A stretch of DNA of 64,000 bases from UBA6107 sp964459385 (GTDB lineage: Bacteria > Chloroflexota > Anaerolineae > Anaerolineales > Anaerolineaceae), in NCBI GenBank assembly GCA_964459385.1, contig CAYWLG010000003.1, positions 186,001 to 250,000 of the forward strand. Reading direction: 5' to 3'. Every line of letters begins with the position of its first letter. Within the stretch, counting starts at the first letter, position 1. The notes under the pieces were generated by a model that was given only the letters and a program-made list of their open reading frames with translations, was not told where the DNA came from and made no database searches. Both the position numbers and the translations under genes were made by a program. Below, piece after piece: positions 35,015 through 44,067 of this stretch.

Positions 35015-36478
35015 ATGACCTCGTTTGAAAATTTAAGCGAAAGAGAAAAAGTTGTTTTTGAGCTGCTCTTGCAAGGAAAAAGCAATAAACAGATTGCCTT
35101 CGAGCTTGAGGTTACCAGCCGGACGATAGAATTTCATCTTAGCAATATTTATGCAAAACTTGGAGTCGGCTCCCGTTCAGAAGCCATCTTGCTTGCTGCC
35201 GGCAGCGGGTATCATCCATCGGAGAAAAGCTCCGGAACAGGTATACGGGAATCCACAGTAGTCTTCCCATCTCGAAAAGAAGACAATAGTGAAAACCCTG
35301 TATCAGCAGTGGAGATTCCCTTGAGAAAAAAAACATTCTTGTTCGCAGGCATTGTCATGGTGCTCGTTGGCTCGATTCTCGCCTACTATTTTTTGAATCA
35401 GGCAAACAACAAGCTGGTTTTGCTACCCGGTGAAGAGACTATCGAGCAGCCGGTCTTCTCTTCTCAAACGCCTACATCGCTTATCACAGCAGTGGATGCT
35501 GAGAATACCTTAACCCAAACCATTGGGGCAGTCTCAGTAAAACTCTCGGTCGATTGGTTCTATATCGATACGGGCAGAATGTATCTCGAAACCACCCTGT
35601 GCGGATTTCCGGTGCCGGATGGAGTACAACCGACTTACTTGATTGATCCTGCAAAAATCTCCATCCAGCAAAGCGACGACAGCCCCGTGAAGATCTTGAC
35701 ACGAGTGAATACAGGCGGCGGGAGCGGTCCAGATGATCTGAATCAATCCACCGGAGATTCTCCCTGCCTGGTCAACACCTTTGATTACAAACTCGCTGAA
35801 GACCAAACGGACATTTCCCAGACAAGTGATTACCACATCACCGTCCCGGTCGGCGGTTCTCTCCCCGACGAAAGCGGCAAAATATGGCAACTACCCTCAG
35901 CTAATTTTCAATTTTCTTTAAGGCCCACTTACGCCGGGTCATTGACATTTTCTACTGATAAATCAGGGGAAATTGAAGGCAAAAAGATCTCCTTCAACGG
36001 CGCCGAAATCAATCCCAAAAGCGCGGCTGTCATTCTGTGTGTGTTTGATCCAAATGGCGAGCAGTGGCTTCCAGACGTTGATCTGATCTACCAGGGGAAT
36101 ATCATTTTTCCCACCAATGTTGGTTTGCTGGATGGGTCGAATGGTGATCCACAGCAACCAATGTGTTACCGCATCCATTACGCCGGATCGTTTGCAATCC
36201 AGCCTGCCAACGATCCGTGGAAGGGTATGTCTGTGCTCGTTACCAAATTGACTCAGGATCAGCCCGAACGACTGCCGGGTGAATTGATCGCGCAGGCCCA
36301 AAACGATCTGGCTGCTCAAGACATCGCCTTCAATTATGTCATCGTCAACCACGGTGTGAATATCGTCATCACTCAAAAACCTGAAAATCTGACAGATGCA
36401 GAGGTTTTCGCCAAAATACACAGGGCTTTACAGGAAGAGGCGTTTGCCTCTTCCGCTATGATCTTTAACCTTGAATGA
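35015..36478 (+). CDS. Membrane-anchored LuxR-type regulator with extracytoplasmic domain
   Basis: 487 residues. An N-terminal LuxR helix-turn-helix (about 5-65; LSEREKVVFELLLQGKSNKQ, TSRTIEFHLSNIYAKLGVGS) is followed by a basic linker, a single transmembrane helix (about 110-130; LFAGIVMVLVGSILAYYFL) and a beta-rich outer part of about 350 residues. DNA-binding domain inside and sensor outside on one chain recalls ToxR/CadC, but with a LuxR-type head. No receiver or kinase domain is present. The outer part contains DUF4179-like stretches (VSVKLSVDWFYIDTGRMYLE) like those of the anti-sigma-like protein at 3223-5469. The ligand is unknown. Confidence 0.75.
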   Translation: MTSFENLSEREKVVFELLLQGKSNKQIAFELEVTSRTIEFHLSNIYAKLGVGSRSEAILLAAGSGYHPSEKSSGTGIRESTVVFPSRKEDNSENPVSAVEIPLRKKTFLFAGIVMVLVGSILAYYFLNQANNKLVLLPGEETIEQPVFSSQTPTSLITAVDAENTLTQTIGAVSVKLSVDWFYIDTGRMYLETTLCGFPVPDGVQPTYLIDPAKISIQQSDDSPVKILTRVNTGGGSGPDDLNQSTGDSPCLVNTFDYKLAEDQTDISQTSDYHITVPVGGSLPDESGKIWQLPSANFQFSLRPTYAGSLTFSTDKSGEIEGKKISFNGAEINPKSAAVILCVFDPNGEQWLPDVDLIYQGNIIFPTNVGLLDGSNGDPQQPMCYRIHYAGSFAIQPANDPWKGMSVLVTKLTQDQPERLPGELIAQAQNDLAAQDIAFNYVIVNHGVNIVITQKPENLTDAEVFAKIHRALQEEAFASSAMIFNLE

Positions 36479-36494
36479 AAGCCTGGCTTTTGTA

Positions 36495-37976
36495 TTACAA
36501 AAGAGGTCTGCGTTTATGCCAGTCGGTCACCTGCTGGTAAGCATGGGCGGTCTTGAAGAGCACCTCTTCTTTGAAGTGCGGGCCCAACAACTGCATACCG
36601 ATGGGCAGGTTGTTTGAATCAAAGCCGACCGGAAAGGCCAGACCGGGCACACCGGCCAGATTGATGGGCAGGGTGAAGACGTCTTCGAGATACATGGCCA
36701 GCGGGTCGCCGGTATGCTCGCCCTGTTTGAAGGCAGTGGTGGGGGCCACCGGGCAGGCGATCACATCCACGGTTTTGTAGGCCTCATCGAAGTCTTTCTT
36801 GATGAGGGTGCGCACCTTCTGCGCCTGTCCGTAATAAGCGTCGTAGTAACCGGCCGAAAGGGCATAGGTGCCCAGCATGATGCGGCGCTTGACCTCTGCC
36901 CCAAAGAGATTGCCGCGGGTCTGGCGGAACATGCTCCACATTGACTCTTCGCTCTCACGCGGGCCAAAACGCACGCTGTCGTAGCGGGCCAGGTTGGCCG
37001 AGGCCTCGGCCGGGGCGATCAGGTAATATACGGGCAGGGCATATTCGGTGTGGGGCAGGCTGATCTCAACGATCTCGGCACCCATCGTTTTGAGGGTGTC
37101 GATGGCCTTGCGCACGGCCGCTTCAACCTCGGCTTGAATGCCCTTGATGAAATATTCTTTGGGAACACCCACGCGCAGCCCACGCAGGTCGGTCTTGTCA
37201 TCCAGACGGATGTGCGGCACGGGCACGTCCATTGAAGTGGCGTCTTTGGGATCCACGCCGGCCATCTGCTCAAAAAGGGGCACGATGTCTTCGGCGGAGT
37301 GGGCCAGCACGCCCACCGTGTCGAGGGAGGAGCCGTATGCCACCAAACCATAACGCGAAACGCGTCCGTAGGTGGGCTTGATGCCGGTCAGCCCGCAAAA
37401 TGAGGCGGGTTGGCGCACCGAGCCGCCGGTGTCAGAACCGATGGCCACGGGCACGATATCGGCCGCCACACAGGCTGCCGAACCGCCGCTCGATCCGCCC
37501 GGCACGCGGCTGAGATCCCAGGGGTTGGCCGTGGGGCCGTAGGCCGAATTCTCGGTGGAAGAGCCCATCGCGAACTCGTCCATGTTGGTTTTGCCCACGA
37601 TGACGATGCCGGCATCGAGGAGCTTTTGAATGGAAGTGGCCGTAAAGGGCGCCACGAAGTTTTCGAGAATTTTAGAACCGCAGGTCAACTGCATGCCCTG
37701 CACCGCCAGCAGGTCTTTCACCGCCACCGGCAGCCCCAGCAAGGGGGGCAGAGACTCTGTCTTCTGCTCTTTGCGGGCGGCCACGAGGCGTTCATCGGCG
37801 GCATCGGCGTTTTTCAAAGCGACATCCGCAGAAACCGACAGGAAGGAGTGAACCTTGCCGTCGATCTTTGCGATGCGATCCAGATAGGTTGAGACCAGCT
37901 CGCGGCTGGAAAACTGACCGGAGCGCAGGCCGGCGAGCATCTGCGGCAGGGAAAGGGAGATCAGCGCATCACTCAT
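36495..37976 (-). CDS. gatA: Glu-tRNA(Gln) amidotransferase subunit A
   Basis: The amidase subunit of GatCAB (493 residues) that releases ammonia from glutamine. The amidase signature is present: catalytic lysine in PVAVKDLLAVQGM (about 80), and GGSSGGSAACVAADIVPVAI with the Ser-cisSer-Lys triad serines (about 155-175), GSDTGGSVRQPASFCGLTGI. Its ATG overlaps the gatC stop (ATGA), so the two are coupled. It converges with the LuxR-type gene, with a gap of 16 bases and no obvious terminator. Confidence 0.95.
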   Translation of the reverse strand: MSDALISLSLPQMLAGLRSGQFSSRELVSTYLDRIAKIDGKVHSFLSVSADVALKNADAADERLVAARKEQKTESLPPLLGLPVAVKDLLAVQGMQLTCGSKILENFVAPFTATSIQKLLDAGIVIVGKTNMDEFAMGSSTENSAYGPTANPWDLSRVPGGSSGGSAACVAADIVPVAIGSDTGGSVRQPASFCGLTGIKPTYGRVSRYGLVAYGSSLDTVGVLAHSAEDIVPLFEQMAGVDPKDATSMDVPVPHIRLDDKTDLRGLRVGVPKEYFIKGIQAEVEAAVRKAIDTLKTMGAEIVEISLPHTEYALPVYYLIAPAEASANLARYDSVRFGPRESEESMWSMFRQTRGNLFGAEVKRRIMLGTYALSAGYYDAYYGQAQKVRTLIKKDFDEAYKTVDVIACPVAPTTAFKQGEHTGDPLAMYLEDVFTLPINLAGVPGLAFPVGFDSNNLPIGMQLLGPHFKEEVLFKTAHAYQQVTDWHKRRPLL

Positions 37977-38260
37977 TCGAACACCGGGGGAATGCGGAAT
38001 TGTGACTGGTCTTTATCAGGGGCATTGCTCAATGTGGCCTCCACGCCCAAACTCGGCGCCGGTACATCTTCGCGCAGGCGACTGGTGGGAGCTAATACAC
38101 TGGAGGTGGGGGGAATGCCGCTGGTGTCAATTTGCTGCAAGCGGGCGGCATAATCGAGAATGGCCGATAACTGCTCTTGATACTTCTGCTTTTCTTCTTC
38201 GGTCAGATCAAGGCGGGCCAGATTGGCAATGTGGTCAACTTCTTTGCGGGTTAAAATCAT
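37973..38260 (-). CDS. gatC: Glu-tRNA(Gln) amidotransferase subunit C
   Basis: The 95-residue stabilising subunit of GatCAB that wraps around GatA. MILTRKEVDHIANLARLDLT is the typical N-terminus; YQEQLSAILDYAARLQQIDT and the end of the chain fit the family's usual length of about 95. The longer frame to 38353 encodes an atypical extension and was rejected. It is the first gene of the gatCA pair. Confidence 0.92.
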   Translation of the reverse strand: MILTRKEVDHIANLARLDLTEEEKQKYQEQLSAILDYAARLQQIDTSGIPPTSSVLAPTSRLREDVPAPSLGVEATLSNAPDKDQSQFRIPPVFE

Positions 38261-38371
38261 GCACTTTATTATAACGCAAGCAGGAAACTGGTAAAGCTTA
38301 AAATAATCCTCAGATGATTTATTTCTCTTTTTTTTGCCTATGGTATGATTCATTTCTGAAAGGAACTACAA

Positions 38372-38902
38372 ATGAAAACCATCGTCGTCGCTTCAAAAAA
38401 CCCGGTCAAACTCAAGGCTGCCGAAGCCGGTTTCAAGGCCATGTTCCCCACCGAAGAGGTGAAGGTGCTCTCTGTCGAAAGGCAGGTGACCATCTCGATG
38501 CAGCCCATGACCAGTGCCGAGACCCTGCAGGGCGCCTGTGAACGCGCCAGCAACGCCCGCCTGGCGCAGCCCGACGCCGATTATTGGATGGGCATCGAGG
38601 GCGGTGTGGAAGACACCCCGGAGGGCATGGAGCTCTTCGCCTGGGTGGTGGTTCTCGATCGCGACCGCGAAGGCAAAGGCCGCACCGGCATGTTCTACCT
38701 GCCCGAAAAGCTGCGTGATCTCGTGCGCGGCGGCATGGAGCTGGGCGAGGCCGATGACCTGGTCTTCGGGCGCAGCAACAGCAAACAGGCCAACGGGGCG
38801 GTGGGGCTGCTCACCGAAGATGCCATCACACGCACCACCTATTACATCCCGGCGGTGATCTTCGCGCTGATCCCTTTCAAAAACCCAAAACTGTATCAAT
38901 AG
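38372..38902 (+). CDS. yjjX: Inosine/xanthosine triphosphatase (YjjX family)
   Basis: A 176-residue house-cleaning NTPase that removes deaminated purine nucleotides (ITP/XTP). Motifs: IVVASKNPVKLKAAEAGF near the N-terminus, ETLQGACERASNARLAQPDA, WMGIEGGVEDTP, and GAVGLLTEDAITRTTYYIPA, all typical of the DUF84/YjjX fold. Length agrees with the family (about 170-180). GAAAGGA lies upstream of the ATG. Confidence 0.88.
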   Translation: MKTIVVASKNPVKLKAAEAGFKAMFPTEEVKVLSVERQVTISMQPMTSAETLQGACERASNARLAQPDADYWMGIEGGVEDTPEGMELFAWVVVLDRDREGKGRTGMFYLPEKLRDLVRGGMELGEADDLVFGRSNSKQANGAVGLLTEDAITRTTYYIPAVIFALIPFKNPKLYQ

Positions 38903-38998
38903 CGAAAAAATTTGACCCTCAAGGTCATTTTTTTGAACATATTCCTCTGCCAAACGCGGATTTCGCTGGCTGGATTCAGACGATTAATGGTATCGGTA

Positions 38999-39027
38999 GT
39001 AGGGGCGCAGCGACGCTGTGCCCCTAC
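38999..39027. repeat. Palindromic repeat-like element
   Basis: GTAGGGGCGCAGCG pairs with CGCTGTGCCCCTAC around one A, a near-perfect 29-base palindrome in a gene-free gap. Very similar GTAGGGGCGCAGC palindromes occur as dispersed repeats in many genomes (from memory). I see no second copy in this window. It could also serve as a transcription terminator-like hairpin. Confidence 0.55.
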
Positions 39028-39151
39028 CGTGTCTTCGCTAATAGCGACTGAATAGAATTATTTTCAATGATTGATGTTAATTTGACAAATATTCTCCATT
39101 TTTGCTACACTGTGGGCAATTGATCCGTGTTTTTTGAAAAGGAGCCCCCCA

Positions 39152-39598
39152 ATGGTATCCAGCCCGGCCAAAACGGTGGAAGAATATCTGCAAAGCCTGC
39201 CAGACGAACGCCGCACGGTGATCAAGACGGTGCGCGCCGTCATTCTGGCCAATCTGCCAGAGGGCTATGTTGAAACGATGAACTGGGGCATGATCAGCTA
39301 TGAGATTCCCCTGGCGACCTATCCCAACACCTATAACGGGAAAGCGCTCAGTTACGCCGCCCTGGCCGCACAAAAGAACAGCTATTCTCTCTATCTCATG
39401 GCCGTATATGCCGTGCCGGCCCTGCAGCAGCAATTACAGGCTGCCTTTGCCGCAGCCGGCAAGAGGCTGGACATGGGCAAATCCTGCCTGCGGTTCAAAA
39501 AGCTTGACGACCTGCCGCTTGAGGCCATTGGCAATTTCATCGCCGCCGTCCCGCTTGAGAAATACCTGCAAGTTTACGAACAATCGCGTCCTCATTAA
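39152..39598 (+). CDS. DUF1801 (YdhG-like) protein
   Basis: A 148-residue soluble protein. KTVEEYLQSLPDERRTVIKT near the start, YVETMNWGMISYEIPL in the centre and LDMGKSCLRFKKLDDLPLEA near the end are the family landmarks. Function unknown; the fold resembles a frataxin-like sandwich in relatives. AAGGAG (13 bases to 8 bases upstream) fits the ATG at 39152; the TTG at 39134 overlaps that site and was rejected. Confidence 0.82.
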   Translation: MVSSPAKTVEEYLQSLPDERRTVIKTVRAVILANLPEGYVETMNWGMISYEIPLATYPNTYNGKALSYAALAAQKNSYSLYLMAVYAVPALQQQLQAAFAAAGKRLDMGKSCLRFKKLDDLPLEAIGNFIAAVPLEKYLQVYEQSRPH

Positions 39599-39656
39599 AT
39601 TAAAACAGGGTCTGCTTTTCGCAACAGACCCTGTAACATTCCCATTATTCTCACAT

Positions 39657-40871
39657 TTATTGTTTTTGAAATTCCAACTGCAAGGTCATGCCCCAGCGCA
39701 GCCTTTCATCGCTGCTGTCGAGGCGCACTTTGGCTGTGTAAAGGATATCGCTGTTCTTGTCGGTGTAAAACTGCGAGATATGATCCACGATCCCGTTAAA
39801 CTCCGCACCGGGCAGGGCATCGGCCGTGATGAGCACCGGCTGAGAGGGGTCGATCTGGGCAGTCTCGTTCTCATCCAGATCATCGGTCTCGACCAACCAC
39901 TTCGAGAAATCGGCCACCAGCGCCACCTTTTGCCCCACCGACACGAATTCGCCTTCGCTGAGGTCACACTGCACAAAAGTGCCATCATAGGGGGCGGTGA
40001 GCACCAGTTGATCGTACGCCCACTGTGCCTCTTCGGCCTGGGCCTGGGCAGCATCAGCCGCGGATTGGAGGGCGGCCAAACTTTCTTTGCCGGGGCCGTC
40101 TTTCAAACGATCCAGATCACGGATGGCATCGTCCAGTTTGCTTTTGGCTACATCCAGTTCGCCCTGTAAAATGCTCACGTCCACAGAATCGGGCTGATCG
40201 TTGTAGTAATCGCGCAGCTTCTTGATGTTATCCAGATCGATCTTGGCCTGGTTGAGGTCGGCGATGACCTTGGCCTTGCCCACGTCGCTGTCCTCCACCT
40301 CGCCCATGCCATCCAGGCGATCCTGCAGGGTATCCACCTTGTCTTGTGCCATGGTCACTTTGGCTTCGTAAAGCGCGCGCTGCTCCTCAGTGCCCTGCGG
40401 ATCGTTGCGATCCCAGTAGTTGTTGAGGGCGTTATTGTAGGCGCGCTGGGCATTGGCTACGGCCAGTTCGGCGGCGGCTTTCATGCTGCCCGATTCTTTG
40501 GCGTCGTTGAGGATCTGCTGCGCCTGAAACTGGGCGGACTGCGCCGCGGTCAGCTCCGCCTGGGCCTTCTCAGATCCTTCAAGCTGCACCAGCGCCTGGC
40601 CGGCTTTGATCTTGTCACCTTCTTTCACCAGCACCTTCTCCACCCGGCCGTTGGCCTGAAAGCTCAACCAGGTGGAGGTGATCGGTTCCAGGTGCCCTTC
40701 GGCGGTGATGGTGTTGGCCACCGCCACCGGAGTGACGGTCGAATCGGCGGGCGTGGCGCTCGATTGGCTCTGGCTGCAGCCTGCGACGATCAGGCCAAGG
40801 ATCAAGACCAACCCAAGCGCCAGCATCCATTTTTTGTTTTTGATAAATTTCATTCCATCCATCTTTTTCAT
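39657..40871 (-). CDS. Efflux adaptor lipoprotein (HlyD/MacA family)
   Basis: 404 residues. A lipoprotein signal (KKWMLALGLVLILGLIVAGC) is followed by a lipoyl/barrel-sandwich half (GHLEPITSTWLSFQANGRVEKV, IKAGQALVQLEGSEKA), a long coiled-coil hairpin (about 100-265) and a second barrel half (DGTFVQCDLSEGEFVSVGQ). It is the adaptor of the ABC exporter encoded just upstream. Lipid anchoring outside the membrane suits a single-membrane cell; no TolC-like gene is present. It is the last gene of the transporter operon, 28 bases behind the permease. AAAGGATA precedes the ATG. Confidence 0.88.
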   Translation of the reverse strand: MKKMDGMKFIKNKKWMLALGLVLILGLIVAGCSQSQSSATPADSTVTPVAVANTITAEGHLEPITSTWLSFQANGRVEKVLVKEGDKIKAGQALVQLEGSEKAQAELTAAQSAQFQAQQILNDAKESGSMKAAAELAVANAQRAYNNALNNYWDRNDPQGTEEQRALYEAKVTMAQDKVDTLQDRLDGMGEVEDSDVGKAKVIADLNQAKIDLDNIKKLRDYYNDQPDSVDVSILQGELDVAKSKLDDAIRDLDRLKDGPGKESLAALQSAADAAQAQAEEAQWAYDQLVLTAPYDGTFVQCDLSEGEFVSVGQKVALVADFSKWLVETDDLDENETAQIDPSQPVLITADALPGAEFNGIVDHISQFYTDKNSDILYTAKVRLDSSDERLRWGMTLQLEFQKQ

Positions 40872-40899
40872 GGCATTATCCTTTTGCTATCCATTCAAT

Positions 40900-43314
40900 T
40901 TATTCATACGAAAGCACTTCGCGGATGGTCAGCCGGGTGGCACTGCGCGCCGGCGCCAGGCTCGAAAGAACCGATAAAACAGAAACGACCGCGAACCAGA
41001 TCACATATCCGGTCAATGAGAAACCAAAGCCTGAGGGAGCCCCGAACAAGGCCTGGGTGATGCTGTTCGACATCAGGGTGCTGATCGGGAAAGAAAGCAG
41101 CGCGCCGAGGGCCCAACTGATCCAACCGATGATGAGACCCTCGATCAACACCATGCGCATCAAAACCTTATCTGAAGCACCGATCGAACGCATGATGCCA
41201 ATCTCGCGGGTACGCTCCATCACATTCATGCTCATGGTGCCGGTCAAGCCGATGCTGCCCACCAGGGCGATCAAAATAGCCAGGATGAGCAGGAAGGTGG
41301 TCAAGATGTTGAATCCATCCGTTGAGGCTTCGTTGATGCGGCTGGCGGTGGTAATGGATGAGACACCGATATTGCTGCTCTCAAGCGAGCTTTGCACGGC
41401 TTTGGCAAAGGCCTTCTGCGCCGGGGTATCCAGCTTGTCTTTGGCAATGACGCGATACACCGCAGACTGATTTTGCACCTGACCGGGCAGGGTATTGAAA
41501 TAATCCATATTCACGTAGGTAGCCAGGCCCCCCAACTTGCCCGCCAGTTGGAAGAAACCAACCACCACCCAATCGGTATCTTTGTCGTTGACCTTCAGGG
41601 TGATCGTGTCGCCCACCTTCAGGTTCGGGAACATCGCCTGAAACTGGTCATTGAGCGCGATGGCGTTTTGATCGCGCGGGTCAAGCCAGCGGCCTTCAAT
41701 GACGATGGGCTTAATGAAGCGGCTGTTGTTGGGCACGGCGGTGAAGTTGACACTGTCGCCCACGCTGCCATCGGCATTGACGATGGACGCGCGTGCGCCG
41801 CTCCAGGCTTCGACGTAGCTCACCTCGGGGTTGGCATAAAGCAAATTCTCGATCTTTTGAACCCGTTCAGAATCGGTCAGGGTGATATTGATGTCGGCCA
41901 AAAAGTAACGACTGAGCTGCGTGATGTATTGGTTGAACGAAACGCGCACGCTGAACACCGAGATGAAGACCGCGCCCCCCAACGAAAGGGTGACCAGGGT
42001 CAAGATCAGGCGCCCTTTGTTGCGAAACACGTTGCGCAGGGCGATCATGGTCGGCCGCGAGAGCCCTTTGAGACGGGCGATGAGGCGATCGATCCAGCTC
42101 TCTTCGCTGGAGGTCTGCTGCTGAATGCCGCTCAGGGCTTCCTGCACCGAAAGCTGTGTGCCGCGCCGGATGGGCACATAAGCTGCCGCAATCGGCACGA
42201 CCAAGGCCAAAAAGATCTGGATCACCAGCACCACCCAGTTGATGTGGCGCCCAAAATAAGTGAAGTTGATCTGGTCGGCCAAAAAGACCAGCAGCCGGTC
42301 GGACATGAACGAGGCAACAGGCAGGGTCACGAAGAAGGCCAGTACCCCGAAGATGCTGATCAAGATGAGGTAGATGGCCATGATCTGCCGCCGGGTACCG
42401 CCGATGGATTTCATAATGCCCACCTGCTGCATTTGCTGGTTGAGCAAAAATTGCAGCGAACTGGTGATCAAGAAGCTGCTCAAAAAGACGATCAGAAAGG
42501 TGAGCATGAACAGGATGACCACAATGGCATTGACCAGGTCAATGTTGGGGTGGGCGTCAGAAGAACGCGTTGAATAATTGATGATGGTGACGCCGTTGTC
42601 TTCAAGGTCTTTGTGAATCTTGTCGCCCATGCCGGTGAGCAGAGTGGTGTTGTTGGTGTCGCCTTCGATTGAGATCAGCAGCCGGTTGTAATAGGTCGGG
42701 TACTGCACTTGCAGCTTTTCAAGGGTCTTCTCATCCACATAAGCCTGCGTATCGGCTGCAAAAAAACCGCCTGCGCCGCCTGCCGTGCCCAGCATCTGAT
42801 CTTTCACAATGCCAACCACCTGCAGGGTGAACTGCTTGCCGTCTGAATTTTGCAGGGTGACCCATTGGCCTACTGCTACGTTAAGGTCTTTCAGCTTGTG
42901 ATTGGCGAAGACGATCTGGTCTTTCTGTGGCGGCCAGGTGCCTTCAAGCACCGTCACCCTGCCGATCTCAGCCGTCTGGTAGTCTTTCGACTGCACGTTC
43001 AAAGAATTCCAGTTGCCGCTTGTGCTCAGCACCTGCATGTTCACATCGCGCGCCCCGTCGACGGCTTTCACACCCTCCATGCGCTGCAGGTGTTTTACCA
43101 TCTCCTGATCGACCAGAGAGGTCTTCAGTTGAACATTGGGCGGATTCGTTTCGGCAAAACCCTGCGCCATATCATTGTTCAGGGTGAAATAAAGGGTGGT
43201 GATGACCCCTACCGCCAGAAGGCCCACTGCGATCGAAGCCACGATCAGCAGCGAGCGGCTTTTATTGATCCATAAGTCCGCCAGAACTTTTTGCCAGCGA
43301 GGACGAATTTGCAT
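40900..43314 (-). CDS. FtsX/MacB-type ABC transporter permease
   Basis: 804 residues with two FtsX domains and two large extracellular loops. An N-terminal helix (about 19-43) is followed by a MacB periplasmic-like domain, three helices (about 255-400), a second N-terminal helix (about 440), another extracellular domain, and three C-terminal helices (VGSIGLTGTMSMNVMERTRE is the typical coupling/FtsX stretch, before IGIMRSIGAS). Such duplicated permeases work with LolD-like ATPases to extrude lipoproteins, peptides or antibiotics by a mechanotransmission mechanism. Two ATPases and an adaptor lie in the same operon. Confidence 0.88.
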   Translation of the reverse strand: MQIRPRWQKVLADLWINKSRSLLIVASIAVGLLAVGVITTLYFTLNNDMAQGFAETNPPNVQLKTSLVDQEMVKHLQRMEGVKAVDGARDVNMQVLSTSGNWNSLNVQSKDYQTAEIGRVTVLEGTWPPQKDQIVFANHKLKDLNVAVGQWVTLQNSDGKQFTLQVVGIVKDQMLGTAGGAGGFFAADTQAYVDEKTLEKLQVQYPTYYNRLLISIEGDTNNTTLLTGMGDKIHKDLEDNGVTIINYSTRSSDAHPNIDLVNAIVVILFMLTFLIVFLSSFLITSSLQFLLNQQMQQVGIMKSIGGTRRQIMAIYLILISIFGVLAFFVTLPVASFMSDRLLVFLADQINFTYFGRHINWVVLVIQIFLALVVPIAAAYVPIRRGTQLSVQEALSGIQQQTSSEESWIDRLIARLKGLSRPTMIALRNVFRNKGRLILTLVTLSLGGAVFISVFSVRVSFNQYITQLSRYFLADINITLTDSERVQKIENLLYANPEVSYVEAWSGARASIVNADGSVGDSVNFTAVPNNSRFIKPIVIEGRWLDPRDQNAIALNDQFQAMFPNLKVGDTITLKVNDKDTDWVVVGFFQLAGKLGGLATYVNMDYFNTLPGQVQNQSAVYRVIAKDKLDTPAQKAFAKAVQSSLESSNIGVSSITTASRINEASTDGFNILTTFLLILAILIALVGSIGLTGTMSMNVMERTREIGIMRSIGASDKVLMRMVLIEGLIIGWISWALGALLSFPISTLMSNSITQALFGAPSGFGFSLTGYVIWFAVVSVLSVLSSLAPARSATRLTIREVLSYE

Positions 43315-43334
43315 GCTTCTAACTCACTCTTTCA

Positions 43335-44057
43335 TTAATCATTGACCACCCGACCGTCGTGAATCTTCACAATGCGGCTCGAGCGTTCTGCCAGCGCCGG
43401 GTCGTGGGTGACCATGATGATGGTCTTGCCTTTTTCGACCAGGTGGCTGAATAGTTCAAAGACCGATTCGGCGGTGCGCGAATCGAGGTTGCCCGTTGGC
43501 TCATCGGCAATGAGGATGGGCGGATCGTTGGCAAGGGCGCGCGCAATGGCGGCCGTCTGCTGCTGCCCGCCCGAGGTCATGGCGGGGAGTTTGTCAGCGA
43601 GTTCCTGCAGGCCAACCATCGCCAGCAGTTCGTGCGCCCGCGCCTCGCGTTCACCTACATCGTAGCGATCACAGAAATCCATAGGTAAAATGACGTTTTC
43701 AAGCAGGGTCAGCATGGGCAGAAGCTGGTAAAACTGAAAAACGATGCCCAGGTTATTGCCGCGCCAGATGGACATTTCGCTCTCGTTCATGCGGTTGGTC
43801 ACCTGCCCCTCAACGATAATCTCGCCGCTGGTGGGGTGGTCAATGCCGGTGATCATGTTGGCCAGGGTTGATTTTCCGCTGCCCGATTTGCCCACAATGC
43901 AAACGAACTCGCCGCGGTAAAAATCGAGATTGATGTGATCCAAGGCCGTGAACTCGCCTGCGCCCGATTTGAAAACCTTGGTGATACCCTGCATACGGAT
44001 GAAAGGGGTCTGATCCGAATGGTTGCCTTGATTTTTCTCTACTGGTTTCGAAGTCAT
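43335..44057 (-). CDS. LolD/MacB-type ABC transporter ATP-binding protein (second)
   Basis: 240 residues. Walker A GKSGSGKSTL (about 57), Q loop FQFYQLLPML, signature TSGGQQQTAAIARALANDP, where the canonical LSGGQ-start is MTSGGQ and the R after QQ is T, Walker B ILIADEPTGNLDS, H-loop VTHDPALAERS. Start chosen at 44057, with AAAGGG 6 bases upstream; the frame further upstream overlaps the previous gene's end. Together with the other ATPase (10 bases upstream) it probably forms the nucleotide-binding pair of the exporter. Confidence 0.9.
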   Translation of the reverse strand: MTSKPVEKNQGNHSDQTPFIRMQGITKVFKSGAGEFTALDHINLDFYRGEFVCIVGKSGSGKSTLANMITGIDHPTSGEIIVEGQVTNRMNESEMSIWRGNNLGIVFQFYQLLPMLTLLENVILPMDFCDRYDVGEREARAHELLAMVGLQELADKLPAMTSGGQQQTAAIARALANDPPILIADEPTGNLDSRTAESVFELFSHLVEKGKTIIMVTHDPALAERSSRIVKIHDGRVVND

Positions 44058-44067
44058 CGTGTGCCCT

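Noticed and set aside
41392..42573. 393-residue plus-strand ORF opposite the ABC permease
   Set aside because: His/Gln/Asp-rich antisense translation with no recognisable domain; the FtsX permease on the other strand is certain.
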